Positions 49,446-59,800 of a DNA stretch of 64,000 bases are shown here, in pieces. The notes under the pieces were generated by a model. That model did no database searches. It had not been told where the DNA came from and saw only the letters and a program-made list of their open reading frames with translations. Position 1 is the first letter of the stretch; every line of letters starts with the position of its first letter. A program made the translations under genes and the position numbers. The DNA comes from Pseudomonas fluorescens. GTDB taxonomy: Bacteria > Pseudomonadota > Gammaproteobacteria > Pseudomonadales > Pseudomonadaceae. Where the stretch lies: the NCBI RefSeq assembly GCF_902497875.1, contig NZ_CABVHY010000012.1:1-64000 (forward strand), written 5' to 3'.

Positions 49446-50828
49446 ATGACCCCACCTAAAGTGTCTTTCTACAACCTGGCCTGGCGCTGGCATTTCTATG
49501 CAGGGCTGTTCGTCGCGCCGTTCATGGTGATGCTGGCCCTGACCGGCATCATCTACCTGTTCAAACCCCAGCTCGACCCGTTGATGTACGGCAACCTGCT
49601 GAACGTTCCCGCCGGTCATCACACATTGAGTGCCGATGAGCAACTGCGCCGTGTGCAGATCGCCTATCCACAGGGGCAGATCAGCCAATATCTGCCGCCG
49701 ATCAATACCGAACGCAGCGCACAGTTCGTGGTGCAAAACGGTGGCAACGAACTGAACGTATTCATTGACCCCTATCGCGGAGAAATCCTCGGCGACCAGG
49801 ACGCCAAGAGCAACCTGCAAGCCATCGCCCGCGCCATCCATGGTGAGTTGATGATCGGTACTGTCGGTGATCGACTGGTCGAACTGGCTGCCGGCTGGGG
49901 CATCATGCTGGTGGTTTCCGGTCTGTACCTGTGGTGGCCACGTGGCAAGTCGCCGGCCGGCGTGTTGTGGCCACGCTTGAGCAATCGTGGCCGGCTATTC
50001 TGGCGCGACCTGCATACAGTGACTGGTTTCTGGGGCGCGGGGTTGCTGCTGGTGATGCTGCTCAGCGGCATGACCTGGACCGGCGTCTGGGGCAAGCAAT
50101 ACGCCGAACTCTGGAACCGCTTCCCGGTGGCCATGTGGAACGACGTACCGAAGTCTGATCAAGAGGCTCGCAGCCTCAATACCGCGACGCGCCAGACCGT
50201 GCCATGGGCCATGGAAAATACGCCGCTGCCGGTGTCCGGCGACCATGCCGAACACATGGCTCACGCGGGAGCGACAAGCGCTCCGGCCGCGCCGAGCATC
50301 GCCTTGCAAGACGTGCAGGACATCGCCACACAGCGCCAGGTCGAACCCGGCTACAGCATCACCTTCCCGACCACCGCCAGTGGTGTATTCACCATCGCCG
50401 TGTTCGCCGACGACCCGCGCAACGACGCCACCCTGCATGTCGATCAATACACCGGCAAAGTGCTCGCCGATGTCCGTTGGGAGCACTACAACACGGTCGC
50501 TCGCGCCACGGAAATAGGCGTGATGCTGCATGAAGGCAAGATGTTCGGAACAGTCAATCAGATAGCTGTTCTGCTGGTATGCCTGATGATTCTGCTCAGT
50601 GCGGTCAGTGGTGTAGTGATCTGGTGGAAGCGTCGTCCACAAGGTCGGCTCGGTGTTCCGCCGTTGCGCCATGACCTGCCAAAGTGGAAAACCGCGATGG
50701 TCATCATGTTTGCGCTGGCGGTGGCATTTCCGTTGGTGGGTGCTTCGTTGGTCGTGGTGTGGATTCTCGATCGTGTGTTGCTGTCACGACTGATGGGGAA
50801 AGCTGAGTCCGCTTCATCTTCAAGCTGA
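49446..50828 (+). CDS. PepSY-associated transmembrane protein
   Basis: A 460-residue inner-membrane protein. Four membrane helices are seen: about 18-38 (YAGLFVAPFMVMLALTGIIYL), 150-168, 196-216, and the C-terminal pair around 372-395 and 418-440. Two periplasmic PepSY domains lie between them. It also has a His/Met patch (DHAEHMAHAG). Family members accompany TonB receptors and are proposed reductases or importers of iron or copper. Here it follows copper genes and would fit Cu(II) reduction or uptake. The ATG at 49446 starts MTPPKVSFYNLAWRWHFYAG. Confidence 0.85.
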   Translation: MTPPKVSFYNLAWRWHFYAGLFVAPFMVMLALTGIIYLFKPQLDPLMYGNLLNVPAGHHTLSADEQLRRVQIAYPQGQISQYLPPINTERSAQFVVQNGGNELNVFIDPYRGEILGDQDAKSNLQAIARAIHGELMIGTVGDRLVELAAGWGIMLVVSGLYLWWPRGKSPAGVLWPRLSNRGRLFWRDLHTVTGFWGAGLLLVMLLSGMTWTGVWGKQYAELWNRFPVAMWNDVPKSDQEARSLNTATRQTVPWAMENTPLPVSGDHAEHMAHAGATSAPAAPSIALQDVQDIATQRQVEPGYSITFPTTASGVFTIAVFADDPRNDATLHVDQYTGKVLADVRWEHYNTVARATEIGVMLHEGKMFGTVNQIAVLLVCLMILLSAVSGVVIWWKRRPQGRLGVPPLRHDLPKWKTAMVIMFALAVAFPLVGASLVVVWILDRVLLSRLMGKAESASSSS

Positions 50829-50878
50829 AGACGGCGAGGTACAAGCAACGGGCCTACAGGCACTACAATGCCGGCCCC

Positions 50879-50977
50879 AAAAGATCGCAGCCTGCGGCAG
50901 CTCCTACAGGTATTGCGTACACCTGATTATTGCGGGTGCACGGAGTCGGCGTAGGAGCTGCCACAGGCTGCGATCCT
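50879..50977. repeat. REPIN, family A
   Basis: aaaagatcgcagcctgcggcagctcctac faces gtaggagctgccacaggctgcgatcc with a 40-bp spacer, between the PepSY gene and the ABC importer operon. Confidence 0.88.
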
Positions 50978-51021
50978 GGCGATCTTGTGCAACTTAAAAC
51001 TCTCAACGAAAAGAAAACCGC

Positions 51022-51810
51022 ATGACCTCGCTGAACCTCACTAACCTGGCCTGGACACCCCTGGGCCATGGCCACTGCCATCACCAGTTCCAACTGCGTG
51101 AAACCAGCCTGCAGGTGGCAGCGGGAGAGTTCGTCGGCTTGATCGGGCCCAATGGCAGCGGCAAGACCAGCCTGCTGCGCTGTGCCTATCGCTTTAGCAA
51201 ACCGGAAAGCGGCGAGGTCAGACTTGACCATCACAACGTCTGGAAGCAGTCACCTCGATGGTGCGCGCAACGCATTGCGGTGGTGCTGCAGGAGTTTCCC
51301 GACGCCTTTGGCCTGACGGTCGAGGAAGTGGTCGCCATGGGCCGCACGCCGCACAAAGGCCTGTTCGATGGCGACACCCTTGAAGACCGGCACATCTGCC
51401 AGCAAGCATTGCAATCGGTCGGCCTGTCCGGTTTCGAGGACCACGCTTTCGCCACGCTGTCGGGCGGTGAAAAGCAGCGAGTGATCCTCGCTCGCGCCCT
51501 GGCTCAACAACCGCAACTGCTGCTCCTCGACGAGCCGACCAATCACCTCGACCCCCGTTATCAGCTAGAGCTGTTGCAACTGGTCAAACGCTTGAAGATC
51601 GGCACCCTCGCCAGCATCCACGACCTCAATCTGGCCGCGGCCTTTTGTGATCGACTGTACGTCATCAACGGCGGACGCATCGTCGCCAGCGGACCGCCGA
51701 GCGAAGTGCTGACCGTTACGCTGCTGCGCGAGGTGTTCGGTGTCGAGGCCTTGATCGATCAACACCCGCTGTCCGGCTACCCTCGAATTACCTGGATAAC
51801 CCAAGCATGA
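51022..51810 (+). CDS. Cobalamin/iron-siderophore type ABC transporter ATPase
   Basis: A 262-residue cytoplasmic ATPase of the BtuD/FecE family. Walker A is GPNGSGKTS, signature LSGGEKQR, Walker B LLLLDEPTNHLD and the switch histidine SIHDLN. It is the first of three overlapping genes (ATPase, binding protein, permease; 4-bp overlaps). Position next to the cob cluster and resemblance to the P. aeruginosa cob-linked transporter suggest a corrinoid substrate; heme or siderophore is the alternative. Confidence 0.88.
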   Translation: MTSLNLTNLAWTPLGHGHCHHQFQLRETSLQVAAGEFVGLIGPNGSGKTSLLRCAYRFSKPESGEVRLDHHNVWKQSPRWCAQRIAVVLQEFPDAFGLTVEEVVAMGRTPHKGLFDGDTLEDRHICQQALQSVGLSGFEDHAFATLSGGEKQRVILARALAQQPQLLLLDEPTNHLDPRYQLELLQLVKRLKIGTLASIHDLNLAAAFCDRLYVINGGRIVASGPPSEVLTVTLLREVFGVEALIDQHPLSGYPRITWITQA

Positions 51811-52766
51811 TTTTGCCTTCCCTGCTGCGCACCTGCCTGTCCGTCGCCCTGCTGTCGGGCACTGCCCAGGCATTCGCCGCGGCCACCCATTACCCGTTGA
51901 CGATCCACAGCTGTAACCGCGAAGTGACGTTCAAAGAGGCACCGAAACACGCCCTCAGCCACGACATCAACATGACCCAAATGATGCTCGCCCTCGGTCT
52001 CAAACCAAGCATGGTCGGGTACAGCGGCATCAGTGGCTGGAAAGCCGTGACGCCAGAAATGCAGACCATCCTCGATGGCTTGCCGGAACTGGCAGCCAAG
52101 TACCCGTCGGTGGAAACCCTGCTCAATGCCAACGTCGATTTTTTCTTCGCCGGCTGGGATTACGGCATGCGCGTGGGCGGCGACCTGACCCCGCAGACCC
52201 TCGGCCCACTGGGGATCAATGTCTACGAGCTGACCGAATCCTGCGCCTTCGTGATGAAGCGTCCACCGGCCACTCTGGAGGATACTTACAATGACCTGCG
52301 CAACCTCGGAAAGATTTTCGACGTACAGGATCGTGCCAATCAGTTGATCGCGCAGATGCAAGAACAGGTCGCCGACGTGCAGAAGGATCTGCCAGCAGAA
52401 AAACCCAGGGTGTTCCTCTACGACAGCGGCGAAGATCGCGCCATGACTTCCGGGCGCCTGGGTATGCCGCAAGCGCTGATCGACGCCGCCGGCGGGCGCA
52501 ATATCCTCGACGACGTCGAGGCCAGCTGGACCCGGGTCAACTGGGAGAACGTGGTCGAGCGCAACCCGCAAGTCATCGTAATCGTCGACTACGGCGAAGT
52601 CAGTGCCGGGCAGAAGCAGCAGTTCCTGGAGAACAACCCGGCGCTGCAATCGGTGGATGCGATCAAGAACCGGCGTTTCATTGTCATCCCCTACGTCCAG
52701 GCCACACCGGGCATCGATAATGTCGCGGCGATCGAGACCATGGCCAAGGGTTTCCACGGCAAATGA
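51807..52766 (+). CDS. Periplasmic binding protein, BtuF/FecB-like
   Basis: A 319-residue solute-binding protein of the class III (single-helix hinge) type. A signal peptide (MILPSLLRTCLSVALLSGTAQAFA) is followed by two lobes. The first has MTQMMLALGLKPSMVGYSG and the second SGRLGMPQALIDAAGGRNI and ENVVERNPQVIVIVDYG. Cys-containing NREV and TESCAF segments form a possible disulfide pair. It delivers ligand to the FecCD-type permease downstream. A corrinoid ligand is inferred from context only. Confidence 0.86.
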   Translation: MILPSLLRTCLSVALLSGTAQAFAAATHYPLTIHSCNREVTFKEAPKHALSHDINMTQMMLALGLKPSMVGYSGISGWKAVTPEMQTILDGLPELAAKYPSVETLLNANVDFFFAGWDYGMRVGGDLTPQTLGPLGINVYELTESCAFVMKRPPATLEDTYNDLRNLGKIFDVQDRANQLIAQMQEQVADVQKDLPAEKPRVFLYDSGEDRAMTSGRLGMPQALIDAAGGRNILDDVEASWTRVNWENVVERNPQVIVIVDYGEVSAGQKQQFLENNPALQSVDAIKNRRFIVIPYVQATPGIDNVAAIETMAKGFHGK

Positions 52767-53773
52767 TCAACCGTCGTTATGCCTTGCTGTTGATCGGTCT
52801 CGGCGCGCTGCTGTTGGTGTCCTGCGTGATTTCGCTGGGCTTTGGTTCGGCGCGGGTACCGGTGGATGTGGTCTGGCGGATTCTGCTGCACAAGGCATTC
52901 GGTTTCGGTGAGGTGAGCTGGAGTGCCGGGCAGGAACACATCGTCTGGCTGATTCGCGTACCGCGGATGGTGCTCGGTGCCTTGGTAGGCGCTGGCCTGG
53001 CACTGATCGGCGCGGTGTTGCAAGCGGTGACCCGCAATCCCTTGGCCGACCCGCACCTGCTGGGCGTGACTTCCGGCGCCACCCTGGGCGCAGTGATCGT
53101 GGTGTTGCATGTCGGTGAAATCGTCGGTCTGTTGACCTTGCCGATCGCGGCGTTTATCGGTGCATTGCTGAGCATGCTGGTGGTGCTGGCCATCGCCAAT
53201 CGCAACGGTCGGCTGGACAGTGATCGGCTGCTGCTGTGCGGCGTCGCGGTGTCCTTCGTGATGATGGCCATCGCCAACCTGCTGCTGTTTCTCGGCGATC
53301 ACCGCGCCAGTTCCGCGGTGATGTTCTGGATGCTTGGCGGCCTTGGCCTGGCGCGCTGGGAGTTGCTGGCGATTCCCGCCGCCAGTGTCTTGCTCGGGCT
53401 GGTGTTGCTGCTGGGCATGGCACGGCCGCTGAATGCCTTGATGGCCGGCGAACAGACCGCCGTGACCCTCGGGCTGAATGCCCGGACCGTGCGCTTGCGG
53501 GTATTTCTGATCGCCTCGCTGATGACCGGGGTGCTGGTGTCCATCAGCGGCTCGATCGGCTTTGTCGGGCTGATGGTGCCGCATATCGCCCGCCGCCTGG
53601 TCGGCGCCGAGCATCGGCGATTGCTGCCGGTGTGCGTGTTGCTGGGCAGTGTTTTTCTGGTGTGGGTCGACGTTGCCGCGCGTACGCTGATAGCGCCCGA
53701 GGACTTGCCGATTGGAGTGGCCACCGCAGCCATCGGTGGGTTGTTTTTTATTGGGTTGATGCGCAGGCGTTAA
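52763..53773 (+). CDS. FecCD/BtuC-type ABC permease
   Basis: A 336-residue polytopic permease with about nine to ten helices. It shows the family blocks RVPRMVLGALVGAGLALIGAVLQ (split at GAGLAL), NPLADPHLLGVTSGATLGAV, GLNARTVRLRVFLIASLMTG and GFVGLMVPHIARRLVGAEHR. It pairs with the ATPase and binding protein upstream. Its stop codon lies within the A-run of the bidirectional hairpin that separates it from the convergent giant gene. Confidence 0.9.
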   Translation: MINRRYALLLIGLGALLLVSCVISLGFGSARVPVDVVWRILLHKAFGFGEVSWSAGQEHIVWLIRVPRMVLGALVGAGLALIGAVLQAVTRNPLADPHLLGVTSGATLGAVIVVLHVGEIVGLLTLPIAAFIGALLSMLVVLAIANRNGRLDSDRLLLCGVAVSFVMMAIANLLLFLGDHRASSAVMFWMLGGLGLARWELLAIPAASVLLGLVLLLGMARPLNALMAGEQTAVTLGLNARTVRLRVFLIASLMTGVLVSISGSIGFVGLMVPHIARRLVGAEHRRLLPVCVLLGSVFLVWVDVAARTLIAPEDLPIGVATAAIGGLFFIGLMRRR

Positions 53774-53775
53774 AA

Positions 53776-53806
53776 AGCCCCTTCAACTTCAATCACTGAA
53801 GGGGCT
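53776..53806 (-). terminator. Bidirectional terminator between the permease and the giant repeat gene
   Basis: Perfect 10-bp stem agccccttca / tgaaggggct with an 11-nt loop. Read on the minus strand it ends in TTTTT, a textbook terminator for the giant gene. On the plus strand the stem follows the permease stop directly but lacks a T run. Confidence 0.85.
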
Positions 53807-53875
53807 CATTGCCTGGTCGGCGGTTGGTTGTTTACGCGGACCTGAAGCAGCCATTGTTACAGATGACCAGGCGGA

Positions 53876-56800
53876 TCATTCGCGCTTTTTCAGTGCTAGC
53901 AACAGCCTCGAACCGACCTGACTACGCGGTTGCCAGAATGTATCGGCCTCCAGAATGTATAGCTTGCCCGAGGTCGCCAACGTGGTGATGACCTCACTTG
54001 GTCTGAAGCGAACTGCACCGGTTTTTTCGTCTATCCAGCCATTGCGCAGCATATCGTTTTCGTCCTCCTGATAGCTGGGCACGAACGAAAGCAAGGCACC
54101 GTTTCGAGGGGTGAAATAGTAATGGGCGTCAGAGACATTATCAGTCCTGAACATTTCTATGAACGCGCGGATCTCTTCCTGTGAAATGAAATGGCGGGAG
54201 AGCGCCTCCTCATATCGGTCACTGAATGGCTGACGTTTTTCGTCCAGCTTGTAGATCTGCTGCACCCCCATCACCTTGTAGCCGGCAGGATACTTATCGG
54301 AGACGGTTTGAAATCTCATATTCATGACCCCCTCAAAGAGACGACGATAAGCCGCTGTAGATGAGCGAAGACCGACCGCTACGCTGGGGCCTGTGTCATC
54401 CAACGGCTCAACGGCGACAAATGTAGAGGTGGTGTCATTCCTCAGGATGCCCCCTAGATAAGCCTTGCCCTGAAATGTTCCAAACCGGCGCCATACCCCC
54501 CGCGCAGCGTCATCCGCATGGGAACACAGGGGGCCGAGCGCCAATCGTTGATTACTGATCAGCCCCGGCGCCGAACCGTCCCGAGGTCTCCAGGTTTGCT
54601 CCACACGGCCTTTGGTGGCCCAGATCGCACTGCTGATCAGCACACTCAAATCACCGGCACGAGCCACCTTGCGGATGTATTCTGCAGGGTTGCCATCCCC
54701 TTGCAGGGTCTTCACGTAGGCCTTCATCTTGTCGGAATCATGCAGGTCATTGTCCCCACTCACGGCCTCGTACTTGAGCAAGGCCCCATCGGCGCAAGAC
54801 AGGTACAACGGTTGGAACCGAGGTACCGCTACCGAAGAAATGACCGCCACTGCCGCCAAGGCTACCTGTAGTACAGAAGGGGGAATAAAGCTGCGATAGA
54901 CCTCGTTTCTCGGCAACTCTTCAGGTTGTCGAGCCGGCGCACAGAGATAAAGTCCCTGTACTGCATACCCGGTCGGTAGCTGGCCCCGAAGAAAAACCCG
55001 CTCGAACGAAAACTTCAAGTCATCTCCGGTGACTGGCAGGCTTGTTACCCAGTGTGCGAGCCGCGATGACGCAAGAATGAAGCCAAAGGTCCATTGGTCA
55101 CGTTTCCCGGCATGCTCATGGGCATAACGCACGGCATCATCCATGTGACAGAACGCCGGGCTCAACGCCCGGTCGGCCGTCGCAAACCGTACAGACTCAG
55201 GGGCCTGGTACCCAAGCCGCTGCGGCTGCCAGGCGGCAATCACTTTGCGCGCAGGGCCCCAGAGGTTACTGCTCTGCACAACATGCAAGTCCCCAGCCTT
55301 GACCAGCTGATTGACCCACTCCGTGGGCGTACCCGCGCCGTTGCGAATTCGCCGTTCGATCAGGTTGCTCCACGGATCATGGGGGGAATCGCTGGATGGC
55401 GCGAGCTGGTTCTCCAGCAGCGTTACGCGAGCCGTCAGCTCGTTCTTGAGTGACGCAGTCAATAGATCATGGCCATCATCATGTAAGGTGAAACTGACAA
55501 TGGAACCCTCCGGCCCGAACAGGTACTCGTGAGTCCAGAGATGATCCGACGCCAGTGCTGTTGAGATCACCTCGGTAGAAAGCATGTTGCAATACACCGT
55601 CTTCTCCAACCCCGGTAGCAGGAACGGAAACTCCATCAGTCCTCGTGAGCGATAGCGGGCTACGGTTTGACATCCTGGTACCAGCAGGGTCTGGGCTACA
55701 TCTTCATCTGGAAGAATCCATTTCGGGTCGAAGTCCTCCGATGGCACCACAAGCGGTTCGGTCGCGACGAACAAACCGTCAGCACGTTTTAGAACCAACC
55801 CTCCATAAATACTGTCGCGACGAGAGCCCAGCAGCTGATAAACATAACGGACCGCATCGGCCTGACAGATAAACGCCGGGCTCAAGGCACGACGTGCATA
55901 ATCTGGATAGGGCTTCCACTTCGCCGACAACCTGACGGGGCTCTGCTCGCCCCAGAACTCATTAAGTACAACTACTGTCAACCAGCTCAGGGTGATCACC
56001 TTCCTGACAAAGTCCTTTGGCAGCAGCTGTCCGCTGACCAGCTGCGTATGAACATCTTCGGCCGTTCCCGAGGGCTGAATTTGCGCATCGAACAAGGTCG
56101 TCGAATTAACTGTCTGGTATCTCAACAACGCCCTGTCCAGGGTCGAGATATAGACGGGCAACCCTGCCGGCTCATCCTTCAGTTGCCTACGTCGAGCTTC
56201 AAAGAAGGCTTGATACAGGTCGCTCGAAGAGATGAAGTGCTGCGCCAACCAGCTCTCGGTCGAGCTGAGACCTTTGGGCATCCACTGCCGGGCATAGAAA
56301 AGACCGATCAGGTCGAAATCCATCGGATGCTCGAAATCCCCGGTGTCATCGGTAGGGAACAGGCTGGCGAGAGAAAAAAGTTTCTGCTTTTGGCTGGCAG
56401 CAACCGTTTCACTGACGATGTACTCCTCTTTATTTTTATGCTTGAGGATAAAACCAAAACAGGTCTGGTCTGGGCCATAACGCCGTACCCGCTCATGAGC
56501 ATCTTTGGCAGCAGCATCCGCGCTGGAAAATATCGCACCATAGGCCACCTGCTCGGGCACCTCATGATCCTTGGCTGCGGGAAAGGCTTTCCAGTGCTCG
56601 GGAACCATCCCCGGCGCGCCCCATAACTCACTCCCGACGACGACCCGCAAGCCGCCAGCATCGGCCAGTTGTTTGACGATGCCTTCAGGCTTCAACACCC
56701 CGCTCACCAGATCCTGCGCCATCAGGCTGCCCTTTGGTCCAGGCGCTACTTGCTTGAACAGAGTGTTTTCAACAGCGGAACCACTGGTGTCATAGGCGAT

Positions 56801-59800
56801 CAAGGAATCTTCGGCGTTGGAGAGATAGACCAATGGAACGCGATGGCGGTTCTGGATGATGGTGTGGATGTCCACATCGGAGAACATCTGCGAATCAATA
56901 CACGCCTGTTCCCGGGTCCACGAAAGTCGCGTCATTTTGTCCGGGTCGTACAGGGAGAAAGCCTGGCACGAGGCATACATCCCATGCAGAACAAGGTGTT
57001 CAGGCAGTATCGCTTCTCCGGTAGCATCCGCAGGATAGATGTACCCGAGGGTGAATCGTCCCGACTTGAAGTTGTCGAGCGGTTCGGTGACGACAAACCG
57101 CTGATCCTGGCGCTGCAGGATATACCCGCTGAAGCCATAATCACGCTGATTGCCGATACGTTCGTGGGCGTAGCGGGCCGCATCGTCTGCCGTAAGAAAG
57201 GCAGGGCTCAGGACGGGTTTCGGATGGAGAGCGAAGGGCTGCCAGTCCTGGCCCACAAGGCCTTGGACATCCCACAGTCTCCCGGTCTGAACCACCGACA
57301 ACGCTCCTGCCGCCGCCACTCGTTTTACAAACTCGGCAGGCGTCAGTGTTCCTGCGGCCAGCTCTGCTTGGTCACCGTTGTCCCTGACGATCCCATGAGG
57401 GTTAACGGCATATAACTGATTCTCTTGGGCAGATTGAGAGAATACATACCTCAACTGCGCACCGTCTCGGGTGCTTATGTAGAGCGCGAAATCACTCGGC
57501 TTTGCGACTCGGGAGGTCCCGATAGCCAATGCGAAATCCATGGGTGAGACAAAACACTCGTAAAGCCACTTTTCTTTAAGTGACGACCGGGTGTCAGGCA
57601 AAGACAGATAACACACACCTTGGATGGCATAGCCCTCGGGGAGTTTGGGCTTACCCGCATCACCAACAGAAAAGGCGTGCAGCGGCGAAAACAACGGCAG
57701 CGATGTCTGGACGGAATCGATGACGACCGGATCGGTGACCACATACTCCTCGGCCTGCATGCTCTTGAGAATAAAAGCGACTTGTTTGACTGTGGACGTT
57801 AACCGCATCTGATCATGGGCATATTGCGCGGTCGTTCCCGGATCCTGAAAAACCCAACTGAACGGTGGATCTACAGGTGACGCAGAGAGAAACGGCTCAT
57901 ACGCAATCCAGGTGGTTGGTACCTTGCCGCGCGAGCCTCTCCAAGTCGGATTCGAAATGACGACGTTCAGCTCACCGAGCTTCACGAGTTTTTTGACCAA
58001 CTGCTCCGCTGATCCGTCAAACCCGTCGAGCTGTGTGCCAATCTCTCCACCGTCCTTCAAAGCACTGTCCAACAATGCGCTAAAGTTTCGTTCTTCCTGA
58101 GAATGACTGCACACGTATTTAACCAATGAGCCATCAGGACCCGAGTTATAAAGCGTCGGGATCGATTCTCTGCCTGACGTTATCGCCGCGATGTATTGAA
58201 AACCGGGCATACTCGTGAACAGTTTTATCCGGTCATCCGACCAGGTTGGCTGTGCCGTTTTTATCTTCGCCTGGGTATTCGCACGGGCGACATAGAAAGC
58301 CTTGTAACGATAACCCGGAAGTTCAATCAACTTGTTGGATACCCCTCCGGCAAAAGGCAGCCCCCAGTCTTTTTTCCATTGTTCTCTGGCTATTGGAGCT
58401 GTGGCAAAAAACTTGCCGTCCGCACGCTGAAGGACATAACCAAAATGGGCAACATCACGCTTGCCGCCAACCTGGTAGTGAGCGTAACGAGCTGCATCAT
58501 CGGCAGAAAGAAAAACAGGACTCAACGATTGATGGATCCGCTCAAAAGGCCGCCATTTCTGCCCCACGACACCCGGCTTGTCCCACACGTCACCGGTTTC
58601 CAGCACCGTCAACTCGCCGGCATTGGCTACCCTCAGAACGAAGTTATAGGGCGTCAAGGTTCCCGCCTTCAACTCTCTCTGAGCAGCACTACCTTGTTCC
58701 GCCAGAAGCTGAGTTTCGGCATCGGAGCCGGAGCACTTGTAACTCAACAGTGCGTTTCCTGTAGCCCGCATATAAAGCGTCAGGCCCCGCTGGCTGTCCT
58801 GCAGATAAGTGTCTGTGCGCGACTGGGTGATAGCCGTAGCGAGCTCAGCCGGGGAAAAGAAGTTCTTGTAAAGCCAGGCTTCCTTGGCGGGCAGCTGGGC
58901 CGGATCCGGTTGGGAGGAGTAGTAGATGCCTTCAATCCGGAAGTTGGAAGGCAGTTTTGGTCTCCCGTCGGGACGCTTCGCGAATAACACCTCAGGAGCA
59001 TACAGCGGTTGCGTTGTGATAACCGGTTCGGTTGAAACGTACTCATCCTTGGCTACACCTTTGAGGATAAACACCACTTGCCTGCTGTCTGGCATGCGAC
59101 GCATACGGGTCTGTGCGTGATCCAGTGCGGCGTTTGCATCATCGAACACGGGACTGCAGGCAGGCTGATTCCTGGGGGACTCGAATGTTTCAAAAGGAAC
59201 CCAGTCGGTGGGCACCGTCCCGACGGACCCGCCCCAGGTCTCACTCGAAACAAGAAAGGAAAGCTCTCCGACAGAAGCCGTTTTCTTGAACACCCCTTCA
59301 ACCGTTCCATCATGTGCGTGAGGCGACTCCCATGGGCCACTTGTGTCCAGCCAATGAACATACTGACGCTCCGCTTCCGTACCGCTGGGTTTGTACTTCA
59401 ACAAGGCCCCATCAGGTCCTGATAGATACGCTGACGCAAAAGTGCTGCGTTCGGCATAGTTGAAGCTGATGTCCGGCACCGAGTAAAAACTCATGAACGC
59501 CTTGATCTGCTGGTCCGACCACGTTGGATTCAATTGTTTTGTATAGTCAAAGGCCTCTGGATGCGAGTGCAAACTACCCACGATACGATAGCCATCGGGA
59601 TGTGCAAAATCACCCGTTGACTCCCTTTTCAAAATGGACAGCCAATTGAAGGTTTTGCTTTTACCGGTAATCGGTTCAGTTGCAAAAAACCTGTTATCCG
59701 ACAGGCGTCGCAGAATGACGCTCCCATATTCCACATCACGTTTACTACCGATGCGCTCGTGAGCATAACGCGCGGCGTCATCTTCACTGATGAACGCCGG

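Noticed and set aside
50829..51021. Possible cobalamin riboswitch before the ABC importer
   Set aside because: Most of the gap is a REPIN; no B12-box-like sequence is visible.
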